NCBI GenBank assembly: GCA_012735245.1
Contig: JAAYHU010000165.1
Span: 1 to 57,871, forward strand
Reading direction: 5' to 3'
DNA length: 57,871 bases
From: Tissierellia bacterium
GTDB lineage: Bacteria > Bacillota > Clostridia > Tissierellales > Tissierellaceae
The notes under the pieces are model-generated. The model worked only from the letters and a program-made list of their open reading frames with translations. It was not told where the DNA came from and searched no databases. Numbering within the stretch: position 1 is the stretch's first letter; each line of letters begins with the position of its first letter. Below, one piece after another: positions 1-8,578 of the stretch. Position numbers and translations under genes: made by a program.

Positions 1-94
1 AATTAAGAAATCCTTTATAGGCAAGCTCTATGAAGGTTGGTTAGAAAACCCTTCCGCATTTCCATTAACTAAAGACGGACAAGTGTTAAGTTAG
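1..94 (+). CDS. C-terminal end of an unidentified protein (partial)
   Basis: An open frame enters from the left edge and stops at TAG 92-94. It encodes about 30 residues ending in KDGQVLS. The segment LYEGWLENPSAF loosely resembles the tail of rhodanese-type sulfurtransferases (an aromatic-Gly-Trp stretch near the C-terminus), which would fit the rhodanese-like gene that follows, but the piece is too short to assign. The frame call rests on lack of stops and ordinary codon use only. Confidence 0.45.
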   Translation, partial: IKKSFIGKLYEGWLENPSAFPLTKDGQVLS

Positions 95-216
95 CAATGC
101 TGCCTCTCATGAGCAGGAGTACAAATCCAGTGATTTGACTTTGTCAGTAAATACTGTTAAACTTTTTAAGGGTGTAATTTTTAACCCCAAAATGACACAA
201 AATGGGAGGCAGAATT

Positions 217-1239
217 ATGAAAAGAAGATTTTTACCATTATTGATTGTACTTGCATTAACAATGACAGTATTTGTTGGATGCACTAATGAACCTACTACA
301 GAGCCAGTAGAGGCAGAAGCAGTAGATGTTAAAAAAGTGTTTGTTACTCCAGAATGGGTTATGTCCGTAATTACTGGAGGACAAGAAGAATCAAGGAAAT
401 ACTTGATTATAGAAGCTTCTAAAGAAAGGCTTCAAGACAGCTCATATAATAATGAAGGCCATATACCAGGAGCTTTATACCTAAATATAAAAGATATAGA
501 AGATCCTGTATACTGGACCCTTAAATCTCCAGAAAAGATGGAAGAGACCATGCTAAAGCTTGGGATTACCAAGGATACAGTTGTAATCCTATATGGTTCA
601 GATATTTCTGGTGTTGCTAGGGTAGGGTTTGCATTTATCTGGGCTGGAGTAGAAAATGTTAAGATATTAGATGGTGGCCTTGAGGCTTGGAAAAATGCTG
701 GATACCAATTGGAAACTACTTTAAATACTCCAAGGCCTGCAGCAGAATTTGGAGGCCAAGTTCCAGGAAATCCTGAATTTGTCTTGCCAATTGAAGATGT
801 AAGAAATAAATTAGAGGAAGATACAAATTTCCGCTTAGTAAGCATACGTCCATATGAAGAATTCATTGGTGAAACTAGTGGCTACTCCTTCATTGCCAAG
901 GCAGGGGAGCCCAAGGGTGCTGTTTGGGGTAAAGGTGGCAGTGAATATATAAATGAAGACGGAACTGTTATTACTATGGATGAAATGAAAGAGCTTTGGG
1001 AAGGTTTAGACTTTACATTGGACAATGAGCTTTCCTTCTACAGCGGCAGAAGCTGGAATGCAGCAATTCCATTCCTGATAATGTATGAAAATGGATATAC
1101 AAATATGAGCATCTATGATGGCGGCTGGTATAGATGGCAGCTAAATAATGAATTTGAAGTTCAAGTAGGAGATCCAGCTTCAGATGATGTTATTTACACA
1201 ACTGTAGAAGAACTTCCAAACGACAAGGCAGCCAAATAG
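217..1239 (+). CDS. Rhodanese-fold lipoprotein lacking the catalytic cysteine
   Basis: 340-residue exported lipoprotein: basic N-terminus, hydrophobic stretch and lipobox VFVGC around residue 22. Two rhodanese-like domains follow (about 40-170 and 185-320), recognised by EGHIPGAL, the ILDGGLEAW pattern and the closing YDGGWYRWQ. In active thiosulfate sulfurtransferases the C-terminal domain carries a Cys loop; here the equivalent loop reads FYSGRSWNAA, with Ser in place of Cys, and the lipobox Cys is the only cysteine in the protein. It is therefore probably a binding or structural protein rather than a sulfurtransferase (inference). Start at ATG 217 is chosen because GGAGG (205-209) lies 7 bases upstream; an ATG at 202 precedes that Shine-Dalgarno. 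It is followed by a terminator, so it looks monocistronic. Confidence 0.8.
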   Translation: MKRRFLPLLIVLALTMTVFVGCTNEPTTEPVEAEAVDVKKVFVTPEWVMSVITGGQEESRKYLIIEASKERLQDSSYNNEGHIPGALYLNIKDIEDPVYWTLKSPEKMEETMLKLGITKDTVVILYGSDISGVARVGFAFIWAGVENVKILDGGLEAWKNAGYQLETTLNTPRPAAEFGGQVPGNPEFVLPIEDVRNKLEEDTNFRLVSIRPYEEFIGETSGYSFIAKAGEPKGAVWGKGGSEYINEDGTVITMDEMKELWEGLDFTLDNELSFYSGRSWNAAIPFLIMYENGYTNMSIYDGGWYRWQLNNEFEVQVGDPASDDVIYTTVEELPNDKAAK

Positions 1240-1249
1240 TTAAGATAAA

Positions 1250-1277
1250 AGAGACTGACTTTTTCAGTCTCTTTTTG
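1250..1277 (+). terminator. Rho-independent terminator
   Basis: A 9-bp perfect stem (AGAGACTGA / TCAGTCTCT) with a 5-base loop and a T run, just after the rhodanese-like gene. Confidence 0.9.
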
Positions 1278-1413
1278 TAAGCCTGATAAAAGTTTATATT
1301 TCCATCTGCTTAGGGTTTAAAAGCTTTGATAAAAAATTATGTAACTTGGGTATATATTATCAAATAGCAACCTAAATATAAATATATGAATAATAGCACG
1401 GGAGGTAGCGAAA

Positions 1414-2598
1414 ATGGGGTTAATTAAGGCACTTTCTTCAGCCATAGGCGGTTCACTGGCAGATCAATGGTTAGAGATAATAGAGCCAGACAATATGGGT
1501 GAAGGTACAGTATTTACAAGTGGAGTAAAGGTTAGAAAAGACGACAGGAGGGGTTCAAACAGAAAGGGTACAGATAATACCGTTTCAGATGGTTCAATAA
1601 TCCATGTGTATCCAAATCAGTTTATGATGTTGGTAGATGGAGGAAGGGTAGTAGATTATACTGCTGAAGAAGGCTATTACAGAGTAGATAATTCAAGTTT
1701 ACCCTCCTTATTCAATGGAGATTTCAAAGAATCACTAAAGGAATCCTTCCAAAGGATAAAATATGGTGGAGTGACACCTACTGCACAAAAGGTTTATTAT
1801 ATAAATTTACAGGAGATAAAGGGAATTAAATTTGGTACTCCAAATCCCTTAAACTACTTTGATAACTTTTATAATTCGGAGCTGTTTTTAAGGGCCTTTG
1901 GCACCTATTCCATCAAGATAACAGATCCCCTCTTATTTTTCATGGAAGTAATTCCTAGGAATAAGGACAGGGTAAATATAGAGGATATCAATGAGCAATT
2001 CTTATCAGAATTCCTTGAGGCATTGCAGGCTGCCCTTAATCAGATGTCAGCAGACGGAATCCGCATATCCCATGTACCATCTAAGGGAAGGGAATTGAGT
2101 AAATACATGGCCCATATCTTAGATGAAGATTGGAAGCGAATGAGGGGAATGGAAATCCAATCTGTAGGTATAGCCAGCATAAGTTATGACGATGAATCTA
2201 GACAACTAATCAATATGAGGAACAAGGGGGCCATGCTTGGAGACCCATCTGTAAGGGAAGGCTATGTCCAAGGCTCTATTGCTAGAGGCTTAGAAGCCGC
2301 AGGTTCCAACGAAGGAGGCTCTGCCACTGCCTTTATGGGCATGGGAATAGGCATGCAAAGTGCAGGCAATTTCATGGGTGCTGCCTCCCAGTCAAATCAG
2401 AGGCAAATGGAGATGGAACAGGCTCAAAACCATCCTAAAAACCACTGGTTCTGTACAAATTGTGGGGCAAATAACTTTGGCAATTTCTGCTCAGAATGTG
2501 GGACTAAAAGGCCAGCATCCAACAGATGTGCCAAGTGTGGATATACACCACCAGGACCTACTCCAAACTTCTGTCCAGAATGTGGCACTAAGTTTTAG
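1414..2598 (+). CDS. ydjI: SPFH/Band 7 protein with C-terminal zinc ribbons (YdjI-like)
   Basis: 394 residues. The N-terminal two thirds is a SPFH/Band 7-type domain of the YdjI / virion-core-like group. A Gly/Ala/Met-rich linker (about 290-330) follows, then two zinc ribbons: CTNCGANNFGNFCSECG and CAKCG...CPECG. In Bacillus subtilis the ydjFGHI operon encodes PspA (YdjF), YdjG, YdjH and YdjI, and YdjGHI help localise PspA at stressed membranes. Here ydjI, ydjG and ydjH homologues are adjacent in the order I-G-H, but no pspA is seen. Start at ATG 1414 is supported by GGGAGG (1401-1406). It sits 11 bases before the next gene and is likely the first gene of an operon reaching to 8392. Confidence 0.82.
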   Translation: MGLIKALSSAIGGSLADQWLEIIEPDNMGEGTVFTSGVKVRKDDRRGSNRKGTDNTVSDGSIIHVYPNQFMMLVDGGRVVDYTAEEGYYRVDNSSLPSLFNGDFKESLKESFQRIKYGGVTPTAQKVYYINLQEIKGIKFGTPNPLNYFDNFYNSELFLRAFGTYSIKITDPLLFFMEVIPRNKDRVNIEDINEQFLSEFLEALQAALNQMSADGIRISHVPSKGRELSKYMAHILDEDWKRMRGMEIQSVGIASISYDDESRQLINMRNKGAMLGDPSVREGYVQGSIARGLEAAGSNEGGSATAFMGMGIGMQSAGNFMGAASQSNQRQMEMEQAQNHPKNHWFCTNCGANNFGNFCSECGTKRPASNRCAKCGYTPPGPTPNFCPECGTKF

Positions 2599-2609
2599 GA
2601 GTGGTCAAG

Positions 2610-3635
2610 ATGCCTACTAAGTCCTATAAATGCCCCAGTTGCGGTGCAGGTATTCATTTTAAGCCTTCACTAAGCAAATTTAAATGTGATTACTGTTTAA
2701 GTGAATATACTGAGCAGGAAATAGAGGAATTTAATCAAAAAGACCTCAGGGATGAACTAGGGATGGAGTTTGTCTCTTACCAATGCAATAGTTGTGGCGC
2801 CAATGTAGTTACAGATGATACTACTACAGCCACTTTTTGTTACTATTGCCACAATCCCGTTATCATATCCCACAGGTTAAAGGGGGAATTTAGACCCAAT
2901 AAGCTAATCCCTTTTTCCATTGATAGGGATAGGGCAAAGGAGAAATTTCTTGACTGGGCAAGGAAAAAAAGGTTTGTCCCCAATGATTTTTATAGTGACT
3001 CCCAACTAGAAAAGATAACAGGCATCTATCTTCCCTACTGGTGGGCTGATTGTGAGGTAGATATAGACTATGTTGGAGAAGGCATAAAGATTAGGGTATG
3101 GCGTAGTGGAGATAGGGAATATACTGAGACAAAAAAATATGAAATAATTAGGAAGGGTATAGTAAATATAAATAATATGGGGGAATTGGCCTTTACTAAG
3201 ATAGACAAATCCCTCTTAGATGGCATATCCCCTTATAATGAACAGGAGGCCAAAAGCTTTTCCATGCCCTACTTATCCGGTTTTTTCGCAGAACAATACG
3301 ATATGGAAAAGGAAGATGTGGCCCCAAGGATTGAAGCAAGGGTCAAAGGATACATAAAAACTATAATAGACCAGTCTATTTTAGGCTTTAATACAGTATA
3401 TGAAAAGAGAAACAAGTCAAAGATGACCTTTAAGGAATGGAGCTATACTTTACTTCCTGCCTGGATACTGACCTATATCTACAAGGGAAAGACCTATGTC
3501 TATGCTGTAAATGGGCAAACGGGCAAGTCCTTTGGAGAACTACCATTCTGCAAGGAAAAGGCCCTGAAGGTATCGGCCATAATCTTTGCAGCTACCTTTG
3601 CAATTTTATTACTAGGGGGGTGGCTAATATGGTAG
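2610..3635 (+). CDS. ydjG: Zinc-ribbon membrane protein (YdjG-like)
   Basis: 341 residues. The N-terminus holds two zinc-ribbon modules (CPSCG...CDYC and CNSCG...CYYC), followed by a soluble domain with LPYWWADCEVDIDY, and ends in one transmembrane helix (about 320-340). This matches B. subtilis YdjG, which with YdjH anchors YdjI/PspA assemblies at the membrane. ATG 2610 is preferred over the in-frame GTG at 2601 because AGGAG (2597-2601) lies 8 bases before the ATG and overlaps the GTG. The 3' end overlaps the next gene by 7 bases (ATGGTAG), a sign of translational coupling. Confidence 0.8.
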   Translation: MPTKSYKCPSCGAGIHFKPSLSKFKCDYCLSEYTEQEIEEFNQKDLRDELGMEFVSYQCNSCGANVVTDDTTTATFCYYCHNPVIISHRLKGEFRPNKLIPFSIDRDRAKEKFLDWARKKRFVPNDFYSDSQLEKITGIYLPYWWADCEVDIDYVGEGIKIRVWRSGDREYTETKKYEIIRKGIVNINNMGELAFTKIDKSLLDGISPYNEQEAKSFSMPYLSGFFAEQYDMEKEDVAPRIEARVKGYIKTIIDQSILGFNTVYEKRNKSKMTFKEWSYTLLPAWILTYIYKGKTYVYAVNGQTGKSFGELPFCKEKALKVSAIIFAATFAILLLGGWLIW

Positions 3636-4462
3636 GCTTAAGAAGACCCTTTCTCTTAATCCCTTTAATTTTTATCTTAATCTTTAGTACCATAAAGGTT
3701 TATGCCGCCAAGACCCTAGTATTTGACGATGCTGGCCTCTTTTCAGAGGAAGAAAGATTAATCTTAGAAGATGAGGCAAGTAATCTGTCTACTGAATACA
3801 AGATGGATCTTGTCATAGTTACCACCGATGATGCAGGAGGGAAAACAGCCAGGCAATATGCTGACGACTTCTTCGACTACGGTGGATTTGGAGTAGGAGA
3901 CAACTATGACGGGGTTTTATTTCTCATAGATATGGATAATAGGGAAGCTTATATATCCACCTCTGGCATAGCTATTAGATATTTAACGGATTTTAGATTA
4001 GATAGGATCTTAGATAAGGTCTTTGATGAAGGCCTATTAGATGGAGACTATTTTGGGGCTGCCATGGCCTTTTTAGATGGCACTAGGTCTTATCTTGAGG
4101 CTGGAATTTCCCAAGACCAATACAATGAGCCTGAAGGATATATTAAGCCAGAAAATAGAATAAGCCTAACTGATGTCATGATAGCTATTGTTGGAGGCTT
4201 AATAACCAGTGGAATCTTTTATTTCAGCACAAAGGCCAGGTACAAAACTCCCCGTACCTACGATCAATTTTCCTATAGGAACAATAGTGTAGTAAATTTA
4301 ATGCCTACCAAGGATAGGCTAATATCTTCCTATGTTACCCATAGGATTATTCCAAAACCATCCAATCCATCTAGGACATCTAGCAGGTCCACCATTGGCA
4401 GAAGCACTACCCACCGGTCGTCCAGTGGCAGGACCCATGGAGGTAGGGGTAGGAAGTTTTAA
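3629..4462 (+). CDS. ydjH: TPM-domain membrane protein (YdjH-like)
   Basis: 277 residues: a signal peptide (FLLIPLIFILIFSTIKVYA), a TPM domain (about 30-160; YADDFFDYGGFGVGDNYDGV), a second transmembrane helix near residue 200, and a Ser/Arg/His-rich basic tail (SSRSTIGRSTTHRSSSGRTH). TPM domains were once called TPM phosphatases; activity here is unproven. The start ATG 3629 overlaps the ydjG stop and has a run of G (3615-3620) as a Shine-Dalgarno. A longer open frame begins upstream inside ydjG but lacks a signal peptide at its start. The YdjI-G-H grouping supports a membrane-stress role by analogy with Bacillus. Confidence 0.8.
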   Translation: MVGLRRPFLLIPLIFILIFSTIKVYAAKTLVFDDAGLFSEEERLILEDEASNLSTEYKMDLVIVTTDDAGGKTARQYADDFFDYGGFGVGDNYDGVLFLIDMDNREAYISTSGIAIRYLTDFRLDRILDKVFDEGLLDGDYFGAAMAFLDGTRSYLEAGISQDQYNEPEGYIKPENRISLTDVMIAIVGGLITSGIFYFSTKARYKTPRTYDQFSYRNNSVVNLMPTKDRLISSYVTHRIIPKPSNPSRTSSRSTIGRSTTHRSSSGRTHGGRGRKF

Positions 4463-4487
4463 ACTTATATTAGCAAGGAGATGAACT

Positions 4488-5192
4488 ATGAGCAAGTATA
4501 TAGAATTTGCAGATGTAAAAAAAGTATATAAAATGGGAGAAGTTGAGATAAATGCCCTAAATGGTGTTAATTTCTCAGTGGAAAAGGGCGAATTTGTCAT
4601 AGTTGCTGGTCCCAGTGGGGCAGGTAAAAGTACCATATTAAATATTCTAGGTGGAATGGATAGGCCTACCTCAGGAAAGGTAATAGTAGACAATAAGGAG
4701 ATAAATAAATTCTCCAACAAAGAATTAATTACCTATAGAAGATATGATATAGGCTTTGTTTTCCAATTTTACAACCTAGTTCAAAACTTAACTGCTAGGG
4801 AGAATTTAGAATTGGCCACCCAAATATCTAAAAATCCCCTAGATATAGATAGGGTGTTGGAGGACGTGGGACTTTCCCATAGGAAGAACAATTTCCCTGC
4901 CCAGCTATCTGGCGGGGAGCAGCAGAGGGTTGCCATAGCCAGGGCCTTGGCCAAAAATCCAAAACTACTCTTATGCGATGAGCCTACAGGGGCCCTAGAT
5001 TATAATACGGGCAAATCCATATTGAAACTCCTGCACGACACCTGTAAAAAAAGGGGAATGACAGTAGTGGTCATAACCCACAACCTGGCCATAGCTCCCA
5101 TGGGCGATAGAATAATAAGGGTTAAAAATGGCATAATAGAAAGTCAAACAATAAATGAAAATCCCATTCCAGTAGAAAGGATAGAATGGTAA
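4488..5192 (+). CDS. ABC transporter ATP-binding protein, MacB/LolD type
   Basis: 234-residue ATPase with Walker [11 protein letters not shown]-loop region FVFQFYNLV, signature LSGGEQQRV, Walker [13 protein letters not shown] and H-loop VVITHN. This is the type-VII ABC (MacB/LolD/FtsE) subgroup that powers mechanotransmission rather than transport across the membrane. It begins 25 bases after ydjH behind AAGGAG and its 3' end overlaps the FtsX-type permease gene, so the two form one transporter and are probably co-transcribed with ydjIGH. Confidence 0.93.
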   Translation: MSKYIEFADVKKVYKMGEVEINALNGVNFSVEKGEFVIVAGPSGAGKSTILNILGGMDRPTSGKVIVDNKEINKFSNKELITYRRYDIGFVFQFYNLVQNLTARENLELATQISKNPLDIDRVLEDVGLSHRKNNFPAQLSGGEQQRVAIARALAKNPKLLLCDEPTGALDYNTGKSILKLLHDTCKKRGMTVVVITHNLAIAPMGDRIIRVKNGIIESQTINENPIPVERIEW

Positions 5193-8100
5193 TGATAAAA
5201 ACTGCATTGTTAAAAGATGTTTTCAGAGATATTAGAAAATCCTTAGGTAGGTTTTTATCCATTACCTTGATAATAGCCCTGGGAGTATCTTTTTTTACAG
5301 GCTTAACCATAGCCCCAGAGGATATGAAGAGGACAGCAGACAAGTACTATGATGACTATAACCTAATGGATATTCGGATAGTATCTACCTTAGGCCTAAG
5401 TGAAGATGATTTAGAAGAAGTAAGGAAGATTGAAGGAATAGAAAAGGCTCTAGGGGCCTACACCATGGATGTATTGGCAGAATATGATGAAAGTGAAGTA
5501 GTACTTAAAGTCCACAGTCTTCCAAAATCCGATGGCATAAATAATCTTAGGCTCATAGAGGGAAGATTGCCAGAAAGGCCCGATGAATGTGTACTAGAAA
5601 AGGGTATGAATGGCAGCTCTATAGTTCCCCTAGGCAGTACTATTAAACTTCAATCTGGTACGGACAGGGACTTAAGTGAAGACTTGAAATATACACAGTA
5701 TACAGTGGTAGGCCTGGTTCAGACCCCCTACTACTTGTCCTTTGAAAAGGGAAACAGCAGTATTGGCAATGGCCAAATAAGCGCCTTTATCATGATACCA
5801 GAGGACAATTTTAAGCTTGAAGTCTATACCGATATCTATGCAACGGTAGAGGGGGCAAAGGACCTATATTCCTATGGAAATGATTATTTTCCTTTAATAG
5901 ATAAGGTTACAGTTAAGTTAAAGGACTTGGCAAAGGAAAGGGAAATAGTAAGGTATCAGGAAATAATCGACGAAGCCACAGAAGAATTGGAAAAGGGTAA
6001 GAAGGAATATTTCCAAGAGAAGGAGAAGGCAGAGAAAGAGTTGGCTGATGCCCTTAAGGAAATAGAAGATGGCAAGGAAGAAATAGCTAAGGGGGAGAGG
6101 GAATTAGCCAAAGAAGAAAGGGACTTCCATAGAACCATTAGGGAGGGCAGGGAAAAAATTGCCCAAGCTGAAGAAGACCTATTAAAGGGAGAAAAAGAAT
6201 TTGAAGAAGCCTTAAGAGCCTTTGAAGAAAACAAGGCCTTGGCCTTGGAAGGCTTTAAACATGCCGAGGAAGAAATAGCCAAGGGCGAAAGAGCCATAAA
6301 AGAAATGGAAGCCGCAATAAATAATATAAGTCTAGCCCTAGAAAACCCCCTATTGCCAGAAGAAGAGAAGATAAAATTAAATATGGAACTAGAAAATCTG
6401 ACAGGCCTTTTAGCCAGTACAAAAGAATCAGTAGAAGCTGGTAAAAGGGAATTGGAAGGAAAAAAACTTCAACTAGCTATGGGAGAAGAGGAATTAGCTA
6501 AGACCAAAGAATTACTAGAATCTTCTAGGAAGGCCCTTGAAGAAGAAAGGGAAAAGCTTTTAGAGGGGGAAAGGGAAGGCCTCAAGCAGCTTAGAAAAGC
6601 TAAGGAAGACTTGGAAAAGGCCAAAAATGATTTAGCAAAAGGAGAAGAAGAGTATCTAGAGGCCAAGGAAAAGGTAGAAAGGGAATTAAAGGATGCCTGG
6701 GAGGAAATAGAAAAGGCAGAAAAGGAAATCCAAGATATTGAAAAGGGAAAATGGTATGTGCTAGATAGAAATAGCCACTACTCCTTTGTAGATTATAAGG
6801 GAGCAGCAGACAGGATTGAGGCCCTGTCAAAGGTCTTTCCACTATTCTTCGTCCTAGTGGCAGCCTTGGTCTGCCTAACTACTATGACCAGGATGGTAGA
6901 TGAGCAGAGGGTAAATATTGGAACCTTAAAGTCCTTGGGATATAGTAAAGGTGCCATAGCCTTTAAATATATTATCTATTCCTTTACTGCAACCTTATTG
7001 GGCTGTATCTTGGGCCTTGCAGTAGGATTTACCCTATTCCCAACGGTAATATTCAACGCCTATGGAATAATATATATGCTGCCTCCTGTAAACCTTTATT
7101 TCGATACATTTCTAGCCCTAGCTACTACCATAGTTGCCATTGGCCTAACTACTATTACTTCCTATATAGCCTGCAGCAATGAACTAAAAGAAACTACAGC
7201 TGCCTTAATGAGGCCAAGGGCACCTAAACCCGGCAAAAGGATACTTCTTGAAAAAATACCCTTCATATGGAATAGGTTAAATTTCAGTGGCAAGGTGACC
7301 CTTAGAAATATCTTTAGGTATAAGAGAAGGTTTTTCATGACCGTTATTGGGGTAGCAGGCTGTACTGCCTTGATCCTGGCTGCCTTTGGCATCAGGGACT
7401 CTATTAGGGATGTGGTAAATACCCAGTTTGGACAATTATTTACCTATGATGTAACCATAGGCCTAGACGGGGGCCAAGTAGACCTAGATGATAATAGGAT
7501 TTTGGGCTATGAATTAATTAGCAGGGAAGGAGGAACTATTACTTCAAACTCCATATCCAAGGATATAAACATTGTCGTACCTAAAAATATAGATAATATC
7601 AGCCAATATATTAAGCTTAGAAATCGAAAGACTAAAAGCCCTATTTATATACAGGAAAAGGGAGTTGTAATTAGTGAACAGCTTAGTAGGACCTTAGACT
7701 TGGAAGTAGGAGATGAAGTTGTCCTCAAAAATTCCGATGATAAGGAAAGTCTTGTAAAGATAACTGGAATTACAGAAAATTATCTTTTAAACTACGTATA
7801 TTTATCACCTGATTACTACAAGGAACTTTATAAAAAGGATGTGGAATACAACGAAGCCATAGGAGTAGTAAGGGAAAAGACTAAGGAATTTGAAGATAGG
7901 CTTTCTCGGGACCTTTTAAATAAAGAGGGGATTACCAATGTCAGCTTCAATACAATAATACAGGAAGATTTTGAAGACACCATAGAAAGTTTAAACTATG
8001 TAGTAATGGTTATGATTTTATCTGCCGGGGCCTTAGCCTTTGTCGTCCTATATAATTTAACCAATGTAAATATTTCTGAAAGGATAAGGGAGATTGCCAC

Positions 8101-8392
8101 CATAAAGGTCTTAGGCTTTTATGACAGGGAAGTAGCTGTTTATATCTATAGGGAAAATACCATACTGACTGTAATAGGCACCCTGCTGGGGCTTGTCTTA
8201 GGAGTATTTCTCCATAGATATATAATGGTTACGGTGGAAATGGACAATATAATGTTTGGCTTAGAGATAGCCTTTAAATCCTACATCATATCCATATTAC
8301 TTACCTTGGGCTTTGCCTTATTTGTAAACCTAGCAATGTATTATAAGCTAAAGAAGGTCAAAATGGTAGAATCCCTAAAGAGTGTAGATTAA
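5186..8392 (+). CDS. FtsX-type ABC permease with a long extracytoplasmic coiled coil
   Basis: 1068 residues. One membrane helix (about 20-42) is followed by an extracytoplasmic domain (about 45-260), then about 250 residues of almost uninterrupted charged coiled coil (roughly 260-515, with recurring KGE/EL units such as LAKGEEEY). Next comes an FtsX domain with three helices (about 550-680), another helix near 715, a second extracytoplasmic domain, and a second FtsX domain to the C-terminus. Two FtsX domains in one chain is typical of Firmicute efflux or lipid-handling permeases; the coiled coil resembles a built-in adaptor (inference). The start overlaps the ATPase stop; ATG 5192 is an alternative. 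Substrate unknown. Confidence 0.9.
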   Translation: MVMIKTALLKDVFRDIRKSLGRFLSITLIIALGVSFFTGLTIAPEDMKRTADKYYDDYNLMDIRIVSTLGLSEDDLEEVRKIEGIEKALGAYTMDVLAEYDESEVVLKVHSLPKSDGINNLRLIEGRLPERPDECVLEKGMNGSSIVPLGSTIKLQSGTDRDLSEDLKYTQYTVVGLVQTPYYLSFEKGNSSIGNGQISAFIMIPEDNFKLEVYTDIYATVEGAKDLYSYGNDYFPLIDKVTVKLKDLAKEREIVRYQEIIDEATEELEKGKKEYFQEKEKAEKELADALKEIEDGKEEIAKGERELAKEERDFHRTIREGREKIAQAEEDLLKGEKEFEEALRAFEENKALALEGFKHAEEEIAKGERAIKEMEAAINNISLALENPLLPEEEKIKLNMELENLTGLLASTKESVEAGKRELEGKKLQLAMGEEELAKTKELLESSRKALEEEREKLLEGEREGLKQLRKAKEDLEKAKNDLAKGEEEYLEAKEKVERELKDAWEEIEKAEKEIQDIEKGKWYVLDRNSHYSFVDYKGAADRIEALSKVFPLFFVLVAALVCLTTMTRMVDEQRVNIGTLKSLGYSKGAIAFKYIIYSFTATLLGCILGLAVGFTLFPTVIFNAYGIIYMLPPVNLYFDTFLALATTIVAIGLTTITSYIACSNELKETTAALMRPRAPKPGKRILLEKIPFIWNRLNFSGKVTLRNIFRYKRRFFMTVIGVAGCTALILAAFGIRDSIRDVVNTQFGQLFTYDVTIGLDGGQVDLDDNRILGYELISREGGTITSNSISKDINIVVPKNIDNISQYIKLRNRKTKSPIYIQEKGVVISEQLSRTLDLEVGDEVVLKNSDDKESLVKITGITENYLLNYVYLSPDYYKELYKKDVEYNEAIGVVREKTKEFEDRLSRDLLNKEGITNVSFNTIIQEDFEDTIESLNYVVMVMILSAGALAFVVLYNLTNVNISERIREIATIKVLGFYDREVAVYIYRENTILTVIGTLLGLVLGVFLHRYIMVTVEMDNIMFGLEIAFKSYIISILLTLGFALFVNLAMYYKLKKVKMVESLKSVD

Positions 8393-8400
8393 TATTTTTG

Positions 8401-8428
8401 AGTCATAGGATAATCCTATGACTTTTTT
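8401..8428 (+). terminator. Rho-independent terminator
   Basis: Stem AGTCATAGGA / TCCTATGACT with a 3-base loop and T run, closing the ydj-ABC operon. Confidence 0.92.
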
Positions 8429-8578
8429 ATATATTTACAAAAAAATATTTTCCAAAATGTGACATTATTAACAAGTTGTTATATAATAGATGTTGTATAT
8501 TAATTCAGACTATACTGGAAACTTTTAAATATTAATCATAGCAAATAAACAAAAATTACTCAGGAAGGAGAGGAGAAA

